This document shows, one piece after another, positions 44,601 through 54,310 of a stretch of 64,000 nt of DNA. This DNA is from Globodera rostochiensis. Its lineage: Eukaryota > Nematoda > Chromadorea > Rhabditida > Heteroderidae. The stretch is taken from contig JAEVLN010000054.1 of NCBI GenBank assembly GCA_018350325.1, forward strand, positions 1-64,000. The letters run 5' to 3'. The notes beneath the pieces are model-generated. The model ran no database searches. It was not told the DNA's origin and saw nothing but the letters and a program-made list of their open reading frames with translations. The position numbers and the translations under genes are program-made. Each line of letters opens with the position of its first letter. Position 1 is the first letter of the stretch.

Positions 44601-46457
44601 TTGCGGATGGGACTTCGAAAGTTGATGTAAATCAGCTGTCATTTGGTGGCGAGATCAATTGGGACGACGAGAATGCCGTCGTCAGTGATTTGACTGTCAT
44701 TGCAATTGTAGGAATTCATGACCCGGTCAGGACAGGTTGGTTGCACATTGCACAGCACTGTGTGTGAATTCCATTGTTTGTTTGTTTAAGAGGTGCCGGA
44801 GGCGATTGCAAAATGTACGCGTATCGTTTTCTTTCAGCATTAAGGAAGGTTAATCGAAGATTGTCTTTCAGGTCAACGGGCCGGAATTGTTGTCCGAATG
44901 GTCACTGGAGACAATATTAACACAGCTCGTTCGATTGCAACTGCCTGCGGCATTCTGAAACCCGGGGAAGATTTCTTAGCTTTGGAGGGGAAGGAATTCA
45001 ATCAAAGGATTCGGGACGAGCATGGCGAAGTCAGCCAGGAAAAGTTGGACCAGATCTGGCCGAAACTGCGGGTTCTGGCCAGGGCACAGCCTACGGACAA
45101 ATACATTTTGGTCAAAGGCATCATTGACAGCAAACTGAACACAAATCGCGAGGTCGTTGCTGTAACTGGTGATGGGTAAGTGAGTTTTGGTTTCAATATT
45201 TTGCATTTAAATTAAGCACCAATGATGGGCCGGCGTTAAAGAAGGCGGACGTGGGATTCGCAATGGTAATTGACATAAAATGTCACGGACTTCAACAAAA
45301 TCAATTGGGTTTTGTTAGGGAATCACCGGGACGGACGTCGCCAAAGAGGCGTCCGACATAATTCTAACCGACGACAATTTCACATCGATCGTCAAAGCGG
45401 TGATGTGGGGCCGCAATGTTTACGACTCAATTGCCAAATTTCTCCAATTTCAAATCACTGTTAACATCGTGGCCGTTGTCATTGCGTTTGTTGGCGCGTG
45501 CGCTATTCAGGATACGCCTTTAAAGGTATTGGCTTAAATTAAAAGACAGCCCGTGTCGTTTCTTGGGAGGCTTTCCCCCGATTGTTCCGACATTTGCGCC
45601 CTGGGAGTCATTAGTTTTTCGTGGCCAATTATATTCGAGCACGTGGCCTCGGGATTGTCTTTTAAGCAAGGACCCTCTCTTTTTGTATGGCCAACTTCCG
45701 CCTCCCCTCTTTTTTGAGTTTCTTTCTTTTGACCGAGAATTGTTGGCATTTTAAGGCTGTCCAAATGTTGTGGGTCAATCTCATTATGGACACGTTGGCC
45801 TCGTTAGCTCTGGCTACTGAACCGCCAAACGAAGATTTGTTGAAGCGTAAACCTTACGGCAGGACGAGGTCGGAGTTCCGTCTTCTCCACATTTAATTTC
45901 TCTTTTGTTCAGCCCGTTGATATCGCACACAATGATAAAAAATATTATTGGGCATGCCCTGTACCAACTCGCCGTCCTCTTCACTCTCACCTTTGCGGGT
46001 TTTTACTTATTCAACGTCAACACTGGCATCAACCGTCCGCCTTATTCTCCTCCTTCCGAGCACTTTACTATCGTCTTCAACACTTTCGTGATGATGACGC
46101 TCTTCAACGAGATCAACGCGAGGAAGATCCATGGCGAGAAGAACGTTTTCCGGGTATAAAATGTCCGTGCGTATGGATGCCGAATCAATTATTCATTGCA
46201 TCAGGGTCTCTTCACGAATCCAATTTTTTGCGTCATTTGGGTGTTCACTATCATCGTCCAATTTGCCGTCGTTCAATATGGCGGCCGTTGGTTCTCCACC
46301 AAACCGCTAACTTGCGTTCAATGGCTGTGTTGCGTGGCCTTTGGCGCCGGCTCTCTTCTCTGGGCACAAGTAATTTCAAATCGAATGGATTGACGGATCT
46401 CTCTCTCTCTTTTAGGTGGTCACAACGATTCCAACAAAATTTCTCCCGGGGTGTTAG
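41688..46457 (+). CDS. plasma membrane calcium-transporting ATPase, short C-terminus
   Basis: P2B-type pump exporting Ca2+. Twenty exons join in frame, about 1060 residues: 41688-41905, 42019-42100, 42147-42228, 42277-42399, 42441-42554, 42599-42733, 42772-42927, 43424-43570, 43619-43957, 43998-44239, 44289-44416, 44464-44735, 44791-44814, 44872-45175, 45217-45265, 45319-45525, 45756-45868, 45913-46153, 46205-46369 and 46416-46457. Motifs: SLTGESDQ (actuator), [10 protein letters not shown] (TM4 calcium site), [11 protein letters not shown] (phosphorylated Asp), [34 protein letters not shown], and the TM8-10 region ([14 protein letters not shown]). It stops just after VVTTIPTKF, so the cytosolic autoinhibitory calmodulin-binding tail (over 100 residues in relatives) is missing. 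A one-base shift would add about 13 residues (VLDEELD...). Confidence 0.9.
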
Positions 46458-46612
46458 ACGAGGAGTTGGATATAATATTTATGTTGACGTGAAATAATTA
46501 TTTACGTATCATTTTTGGTTCTGTTTCGTTAATAGTTGATTGATTTGGCGTTTGTTGTAATATGTATATGTATTCGTTTTGAGAGCGGTTAAATTTTTAA
46601 AATTGTTTTTCC

Positions 46613-46805
46613 AGTAAAGATTGCAAACGTTTCGTGGTAGAAAGGCCCGGTAATTTAATGGTTACAAACGTTTTCAATGGCTCAAATTAAATTGTATCGG
46701 GGGTCTATAAACTTCATGTCCCGACTTTTGCGGCCCCAGCCAAAAGCTATTTTCTGGCACAGATGTTCGATTCTGCGGATGGCCCATTCCCTCGCAGTCT
46801 GTTTT
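46613..46805 (+). pseudogene. relic of the Ly6 gene (intron 1 and exon 4 start)
   Basis: The stretch 46750-46803 matches 39611-39664 (intron end plus first residues MFDSA of the Ly6 gene exon 4) at most positions, including TTTTCTGGCACAG and ATGTTCGATTCTGCGG. In addition 46615-46663 resembles 38889-38935 of that gene's intron 1 (TAAAGATTG...CGTGGT...AAAGG.CC). The order and strand are the same, but the middle exons are gone. The copy runs directly into the satellite. Confidence 0.6.
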
Positions 46806-46830
46806 TGAATTTAAGCGAAATGTCGAGCAG

Positions 46831-47411
46831 CAAATGTCCTATTTTGGCGGATGCCGCAAATGTCCTATTTTGGCGGATGCCGCAAATGTCCTATTTTGGC
46901 GGATGCCGCAAATGTCCTATTTTGGCGGATGCCGCAAATGTCCTATTTTGGCGGATGCCGCAAATGTCCTATTTTGGCGGATGCCGCAAATGTCCTATTT
47001 TGGCGGATGCCGCAAATGTCCTATTTTGGCGGATGCCGCAAATGTCCTATTTTGGCGGATGCCGCAAATGTCCTATTTTGGCGGATGCCGCAAATGTCCT
47101 ATTTTGGCGGATGCCGCAAATGTCCTATTTTGGCGGATGCCGCAAATGTCCTATTTTGGCGGATGCCGCAAATGTCCTATTTTGGCGGATGCCGCAAATG
47201 TCCTATTTTGGCGGATGCCGCAAATGTCCTATTTTGGCGGATGCCGCAAATGTCCTATTTTGGCGGATGCCGCAAATGTCCTATTTTGGCGGATGCCGCA
47301 AATGTCCTATTTTGGCGGATGCCGCAAATGTCCTATTTTGGCGGATGCCGCAAATGTCCTATTTTGGCGGATGCCGCAAATGTCCTATTTTGGCGGATGC
47401 CGCAAATGTCC
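46831..47411. repeat. 26-bp satellite, about 22 nearly perfect copies
   Basis: The unit CAAATGTCCTATTTTGGCGG + ATGCCG repeats about 22 times without visible divergence. The unit has no stop codon in any of the three forward frames. Since 26 is not divisible by three, each frame reads through as the same 26-residue cycle (FWRMPQMSYFGGCRK...). Near identity of copies indicates recent expansion. There are no spacers, so it is not a CRISPR-type array. Confidence 0.95.
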
Positions 47412-47586
47412 GAAAAAAGGGCATAAAATTCCTCAACATTTTGGCGCCAAATGTCTGGACCACATGTATAATAGGAAATCGCTCAAACCAATTTGTTTGT
47501 AGTAACAAGAAATATTACGAATTAGTAAATTCCACCACATAACTTATTGTTTTTTAGAGCGTTAAACTATTTCTGAAAACCGACAA

Positions 47587-50500
47587 ATGTTCTCTGCTAA
47601 TTTGAATTTATTCCATGCTCGGCAGAGAGTTCATGCCAATTTTCGTCAGGCATTTTCTTCAATCTCAGGCGCAGAATTTACGGAAAGGCGAGCCCGACTA
47701 TTGGAATTGATTGAAAATGCTCGAACTGACTTCGGTTGGTCAGCGTAAATGAATTGAGGAGATGAAGCTGCAAAGCTTAACTTACCCAGAATTTTAAGGG
47801 GACAAGCAGCCGTTTGCTTTGCTTTTCGCCAAGCGGAAAAGCTTCAGGTTTATTTTTTGAGGGATAGGGGGGGGGGGGGGTGTGGACGACTTATGTCCCC
47901 CGTTTGGTTGTATCTCACGGCATTTCTGTGTCGATAGAGTCGGCACCGGAGAAGTTTTTTATCTTTTATCCTTACAAATTAGAAGTTTAAAGATGGAAGG
48001 CCAAATTTGACCAATTTCCGATTCTTTTTACTTTCCTTTTTCAGTGCCCCCGATGTGCCCCACGTTTATCGGCAGTGCTCGCACTTTCGCTACCTTTGCG
48101 GTGTTGACCGTCCCGGGTTTCGTCTGCTCGTTGGACCCAAAGAGAGCGGTCGGTTTAAACGTGTAGTTTGGGTCTTTAAAACGATTTCTTTTTGTAAACA
48201 ACTTTAGTATTGTTTTATGCACCACAAACGGCTCAACAAATTTTATGGGACGGAGCATCGCCGAGTTCGGATCAGCTGAAGAGTGCTTCTGGGGTTGACA
48301 AAGTAAATAATTAACTATTCGGTGGGATTTATTCACGCGAGAATCCGTGAGCTCAATTAAACCTTTTCAGATCCTCCCACTCGACGAGTTCGACCCGTAC
48401 ATGGCCGGCACCGTCCGGGACGGTTTGCTCGGGCTGGAGTTACGTTCGTTGATGGACCACGCGGTTGAGGAGCCGGAGCTGAAGAAAGTGTGGCAAATGA
48501 TAGCGGACGGTGCGTGGACGCACGTTGAACTCGGCGAACACGTCGACGTACTGCAATGGCGAAAGTCAGACACGGAAAAGGCATTGATGCGACGGACTTG
48601 CGCAATTGGAGCGGAGGCATTGAACGCAATGCTTAGGTCAGCAGGTTTCATGACGAAGGTTGCACGGGCTGTGGCGGGAGTTGGGAGGGGGGGGGGAATA
48701 AATGATCCCAACAATTTCTATAAATTTTATGGGCTTTGAAGGAAAAAGTCCTTTTTTGTTGATTGGACAAAATTTTCTCAACAAGATTCACCATGCGGTC
48801 GCAAATGTGCAAACTTTTGAATTTTTCCTTAATTGTCCATTTTTAAATTTAGAGAGTGCCGTAACGCAACAAATGAATCGCATGTAATGTAAAAATTCTG
48901 CCAAAAAATCTTTTGACTTTCAATTTGCGTCCATTTTCAGATTGTTGGCTTCCTCGAGTACGAATGCCGACGACGGGGGGCCAATTTTCTTGCCTATCCG
49001 CCCGTTGTTGCCGGTGGTTCTAACGCGAACACCATCCATTACATCGATTCGAATATGGTGACTTCTTTTTTTTGTGGTTAATTTTAATTATTCATTTAAT
49101 TAATTGTCAAATGCCTGGAAATGTTGTCCATACCTTTGGTTTTTTTTCCTTCAATTTTCGGCTCTTTTAAGTCAATCAGACCCAACGATTGCGTGCTGGT
49201 CGACTCCGGGTGCGATCTCGACGGGTACGTGTCGGACATCACGCGCTGTTTTCCCATCTCCGGCGCCTTTTCGGCCACACAAAAGGCGCTGTACGACGCG
49301 CTTTGGCATGTTCAGCAACAGCTTCTCCATTTTGTGCAGAACACGCGGCCGCTACGCCTAAATGCGGTCGGTCCAACCGAATAAAACGGGCATGGTCAAC
49401 CCTCGTCTGACCAATCCCAATGATTTTATCTGCACTGACTCATTGTTTGGCTTCTGCCAGGAACCTAACTGAACACAGTCACACCGTTTCAGCTCTATGC
49501 CTTTATGTTGGAACGGATGGGCGATGCGCTGACGTCGATTGTTTTCTTCAAACGGGACGGACTCAGTGGAGACGCACTCCTCGCCGTTGGTTGGGGGCAT
49601 AAATCCACAGAAAATCCATCTCTTTCTCGTTGACTAAGCTAACAACAAATTCCCTTATGTAGGAGTGCGACAAACTGTGCCCCCACCACGTGTCGCATTG
49701 GCTCGGGATGGATGTGCACGACACGTCGTAAGGGAAATTTATTTTTTGACCAAATGGTAATAATTCGGGGGTAAACCCAACTCATCCATACCCATCTCAT
49801 CCATATCCAACTCATCCATAGAGCATAACTTGCTTCAACCTTAACCGATTCAAAAATCTTAACGCCATTCGATGGATCTCGAGGAGCTGAAGCTAACATT
49901 AAGTTAAAGCTTTGTGATTGGACAAGTTTCAAAAAAGTTATGGCCAGAAAACTTGATAAAATTTAAAAATTTCGATTTTTGGGCGGTTTTCTGGCCATAA
50001 CTTTTTTGAAACTTGTCCAATCACAAAGCTTTAACTTAATGTTAGCTTCAGCTCCTCGAGATCCATCGAATGGCGTTAAGATTTTCTGAATCGGTTAAGG
50101 TTGAAGCAAGTTATGCTCTATGGATGAGTTGGATATGGATGAGTTGGGTATGGATGAGTTGGGTATGGATGAGTTGGGTGGGACCCAATAATTCGGTTTG
50201 TTGCACCCCATTTTTGAAAAAATTATTATTTTTTGTTTCTAAATTGATAAAAGGTGCTTTCTAGGGGGTATTCCGGGGCGTAGAATCCGAATCTGACCTT
50301 CGATTCTACTACTTCGAACGCCGAACCCGAATTCGAACAATTCTTCAAAAAAACTCAAATTTTTCAAAAATTAATTTGGCCTCAAAATCATTCCGGGGGT
50401 TTGAAACAGGTCGAAATAGAGGTCAGATTCGGATTCTACGCACCGGAATACCCCCTAGAAAGCACCTTTTATCAATTTAGAAACAAAAATTTTTTTTTCA

Positions 50501-50847
50501 AAAATGGTGGGCAACAAACCGAACTATTACCGACCAAATTTCTGAAATAATATAATTTGTCAAAAATAAATTGCAGGACGGTGCCGCGCAACATTGAATG
50601 TTCGCCGGACGTGGTCATTACGGTGGAGCCCGGTATTTATGTGCGGCCGGACAATGAGGCGGTGCGCGAGGAGTTCAGGGGTTGGCGGACTGGCTTTAAC
50701 CCTTCATTTGGTTACCCTCGTTGTTTCGCCGCAGGTCTTGGCTTCCGAATTGAGGACGATGTTCTGATAACGGATACCGGTGCCGAAGTCCTGACAGCAA
50801 ACTGTGTGCGAGAGTCAAACGAAATTGAGTACTGTATGCGGATTTGA
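47587..50847 (+). CDS. XPNPEP3: Xaa-Pro aminopeptidase 3, mitochondrial (Icp55-like)
   Basis: M24B metallopeptidase that trims N-terminal residues of processed mitochondrial proteins. Twelve exons join in frame, 459 residues: 47587-47734, 47799-47847, 48045-48148, 48208-48302, 48371-48636, 48853-48883, 48941-49057, 49172-49366, 49493-49585, 49663-49727, 50577-50680 and 50735-50847. The basic, Arg-rich N-terminus fits a mitochondrial presequence. The AMP_N domain ([18 protein letters not shown]) is followed by the pita-bread domain. All metal ligands are visible: Asp in [18 protein letters not shown] (two), His in [10 protein letters not shown], and Glu in ITVEPGIY and [11 protein letters not shown] signal AATAAA follows at 50991-50996. 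Intron 10 contains a foldback element with an 8-bp duplication. The exon 6 boundaries are the least certain. Confidence 0.92.
49756..50531. mobile_element. composite foldback element in XPNPEP3 intron 10, 8-bp duplication
   Basis: Identical GACCAAAT flanks it at 49748-49755 and 50532-50539. The outer ends GGTAATAATTCGG and CCGAACTATTACC are inverted repeats. Inside are two hairpins. The first (about 49775-50175) has near-perfect arms containing CAACTCATCCATA steps and TTAACCGATTC, and its centre lies near 49968. The second (about 50190-50520) has arms GGTGCTTTCTAGGGGGTATTCCGG and complement. The 8-bp duplication suggests a hAT-type origin (inference). There is no coding capacity. Confidence 0.8.
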
Positions 50848-51108
50848 CGTAGACGGGAAGCCGTTTACATTTTTTTAAACATTTTTGCTTTATGATGACG
50901 ACAGTCTTTTGTGTTGTTTTTGTTTGGAAAAGGTTCATTTGCGTACATTGCATTCATCGATCGGTTGATTGATTGATCCATCTGTCAGTCAATAAATTCA
51001 ATCTCATGAAATAAACAAAATTATGAAATTGATTAAACATCCAAAATTGGTGTGATGAGATGCATAAATAAAACAATTGGATGTGTGCGTGTATCAACAG
51101 ACGACCGC
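50848..51108. other. convergent 3' region of XPNPEP3 and CWC22
   Basis: Short AT-rich spacer carrying the XPNPEP3 signal AATAAA (50991-50996). No other feature is seen. Confidence 0.6.
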
Positions 51109-53117
51109 TCATTTCCTCGCTTTCTTCACTTTGTCCTCTTTTTTCGCCCCCTCTTTCTTTGACCGCTTCTTCTTCTTCTTCTCACGTGCCCGCCTCCTTC
51201 TTTCCCTCCGCTCTTCCTCTGAAGACGAGGAGGAGGAGGAATCCGACGATGATGACGACGAGGAGGAAGAAGTCTCTTGAGTTTCCTGCTTCACCACCTT
51301 CTTCTTCTGATTCCTTTCCACCTTTGCAAGATGCTCCCGCAAATCGATCCTTAAACACATTTTTTTTAGTCCTTTTTATGCGGAGTTAAAGCCTTTGACA
51401 AAATCTTCCCAATTCGTTCGGTTTCCATTTTAATCGGTGAAAGAAATTGCTCCCGACCGACCGTTGTCAGCAGATGTGCCACCAGCTTGGCCATGCTGCA
51501 GTTTTGTGTGGTCAAACCGGTGGATGGCGTAGTAAGTGTCGCGAGCAATCTGCTCAAAAGCGACCTGGAATACACAGTTTTTATGGTCTTTAATAAATTG
51601 ATTTTGGATGGATTTATGCAATGAATCACCTGAAACTCTTTGCGCAAGCGGCAGAAGCGTTCCGCGAGCAGTCCGTAGAAGCGTTGGTAAGTGCGCTGTT
51701 GGGCACAGCAGTCGACGATCATGTGGCATAGTTCGTTCTGAAATCAAAAGCAAACATTCGACGATTTGCATTGACATCCAATTTAACGGTTAAGATTTCC
51801 GGCATTTTCCTGACTATGGGGATTGACGGCACAAACCTCAAGCTCCGGCTTCAGCTCGTTCTTGATCAATTTGTGTGCCGCCTCTTGGAAGTCCAATGAC
51901 GACTGAATGGTCAAATAAACGTTGCGACGAAATGCGACCTAAAATGGTATAATTTGGTCTTTATACAAAAAATATTGAGAAAAAACCATGTCCTGCTCCG
52001 TCATGTCCAAAATCTCCATGCCACTGGTAGCTAAACAATTTAATTCACTAGTGAAGTAAATGCTTTTGCTATTTTCGGCACTTACTCTCTGCCGGCATTT
52101 TCTTTTCGTCCTCGTCGCTCTCCTCCCCCCCGGCGCCCGCCTCCTCCTCCTCCTCCGACTCGTCCGGGTCTCCGATGATTTCCTTACGAATTTCTTCGTA
52201 TTCCGCCTCGTTCTTCTCAAAGTCAGGGTCGTGTTTGAAAACATTGGAACGAAATACTTACGGGTTTGAGCTTAATTTTTGACGGTCAGTGAATAATTTT
52301 AATTTCTATCCATGAAAAAAGATATTTCTGAGTATTATTTCATAAAATTCCTTACTTAAGTTCAGATCGGGATCATAGGGACGCCCGTTCTCCGGGTTCA
52401 GCTGAACCAAATGCGCAATTTGGTCGTCTTCGTCGATAAGATCCAACTCATCCAGCATGATCGGGTAGTCCTGAAAGCAAAAGCAATCAAAAGCTCATGT
52501 TCTGTTGTTCTACGATTACAAAAAAAAAAGAGAGAAGAAGTCTTAAATATTGAGTAGATTTACTCAAAAAATGAATGCTTATGGGGGAATAATTCCGACC
52601 ACAAATTTGGACTGTCGAATGTGGAGCATTGTCTCGATCATATATTGGGTACGCTCGTGGATGGAGTCGCAGTCGTTGAGCACGGCGCAAAGGCGTTCAA
52701 ACACGGCTTAATTGGAGTTTTTGAAATCTTCACAATACATTCTTGACTAATTCTTTATTTAATTATACTTAACTTGCCCGTGAATTTTGCGTTTCAGCTG
52801 CTCCCAATTCGCCCGTTGATAGACTTCGGACTGTTTAAAGGTATTTAATTTGGATTAACAACGCGTTAAAGACTGCTTCATATTCTTTGGATAGACCAAA
52901 CAAAATACGGTTGTTGGACAAATGAGCAAATTTCAATAAAAAAAAAAATAGAAACCTGTTTATCATCACTTTGCTTCTGCATCATCATGCGCAGTTTGGC
53001 CGGCGGAATGTAGGCACCGCCGGCTTTGGTGAGTGCGTTGGGGTTGGCATTGGCACCGGCGCCGATTGTCTCGGCCGTTCTCTCAACAACAAAAGCGTCG
53101 TTGTCGGCTGTGCCCAT
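51109..53117 (-). CDS. let-858: pre-mRNA-splicing factor CWC22, internally deleted
   Basis: CWC22 places eIF4A3 for exon-junction-complex assembly and is needed for splicing. Recognisable exons: 53117-52956 (MGTADN...[16 protein letters not shown]), 52830-52774 ([16 protein letters not shown]), 52706-52603 ([24 protein letters not shown]), 52470-52356, 52256-52086, 52030-51987, 51938-51837, 51737-51630 ([20 protein letters not shown]), 51564-about 51366, and 51349-51109 (LREHL, Ser-rich, Lys/Arg-rich tail). About 170 residues of the MIF4G domain are absent between exons 2 and 3, which are only 67 bp apart and have incompatible phases. The MA3 part shows a one-base shift near 51488 (TKLQ versus [10 protein letters not shown]), and about 60 residues are missing before LREHL. 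Either a pseudogene or a collapsed assembly. Confidence 0.8.
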
Positions 53118-54310
53118 TTTGTAAAGAATATTTTCAATCCCTGGATTTACAATTGTTGCACCAAAATGTATCAAACGCGTATTCCGACCTTCATAAACTC
53201 AATTTATTAGCAAAATTAGGCCAAAACATGAAAGCATTATTGGGTATTAAATGTGCGTATAACGACTTCAGACCAGGGAGTTATTGATACAAGCACACGG
53301 CAAATTTCAAAAACGATGCCAATAGTGGCTCAGCCAAAAGAAAATTTAAAATTCTAACGAGAGTCCGGTAAATAAAAATTCCGGGGAATAGAAAATTCAA
53401 CTTTAACGGGGCGGGAATACCGCACGGGATTCCTGTTTCCCTTTACAGTAAAAATCCTGACGAATTTTTAAGGGAATCATGCAGGAACGGGATAAATTTT
53501 AAAAATTTAACCACTCAAAAAGCTTGAGCCAAAACCAGCAAAAAATTGGTTAAAAAATGGGCAATAAATATCGATCTACATATAGGAGCTGCATCTTTGG
53601 TCATTTTTTTGGGATGCATTTTTCGTTTTTAGACCTGCGAGTTTTGGGTCAATTAACGCGTTGGGGCGTGTGAGCGCGCAACTTTATATTCATATTATAA
53701 AAAAACATTTATTGAACAAATTTGAGTTTGGCAATTGTAAATGCTCTTTCTATTCACATCAATAACAATCTCGTCGGAGCCGTCCCCGTCAGAGGAAAGG
53801 GAATCGCTTCGGGAAGCTGAACCCCCCGGAATTGTCGTCTCGGTTTTGCGTCGCCGCCGCCCCCGCCGGTGGTCGCGGAACGTTGTCCCGTGCGGGCTTG
53901 TCGAAGTCTTCCTCCCTCACTTGCGCTAACCCATGTTCAGCGCCCTCTCCTAACGTTCTGCTCAACTACATAACATGGGATTAAAAATTAAAATTTTTTA
54001 AAATAAATCAAACATTTCGCAGTTGAAGAACCATCGTCCCGCTAACAAGAAAAAGAGCCCCGCCAACGATTAACAAAAATGTTTGTGCCATATTAAGTTC
54101 TAAGTTTCAATTAGAGACTTAACAAATTGAGAATGACATCCTCAAAAGTATGATGCTTGATCAATGCAACAATGCAAATAAAGGGAAGCCTTTGACTGGC
54201 AAATAAATAGAAATTTGGGTCATTTCCGATATATACACGAAATTGAGTGAAAAATATTGGACGACAAGTCAGTCTCAGTGGTGCACTCGCCGCTGCCCGC
54301 CCGTCCTTCG
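53118..54310. other. intergenic between CWC22 and Vps34, possible small exon
   Basis: Mostly AT-rich. A GC-rich island at 53770-53935 is open on both strands. On the minus strand it reads SRSDSLSSDGDGSDEIVIDVN and is followed by an AATAAA complement near 53711, so it could be a 3' exon of a small minus-strand gene. On the plus strand a 62-codon frame and an acceptor-like CAG at 54022 are equally possible. I cannot choose between them, and no family is recognised. Confidence 0.35.

Larger units (their letters stand above)
46458..47586. other. intergenic between PMCA and XPNPEP3
   Basis: Contains a decayed Ly6-gene copy and the 26-bp satellite (separate entries). The remaining DNA is AT-rich without coding signal. 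The reading frames that run through the satellite start in the Ly6 relic and end shortly after the array. Confidence 0.6.

Noticed and set aside
46831..47411. CRISPR-like array
   Set aside because: Units are contiguous and identical with no spacers, and the genome is eukaryotic.
46763..47542. 259-codon frame as a real gene
   Set aside because: Openness is explained by the stop-free 26-bp unit, and no expression evidence can be seen. Kept only as a finding.
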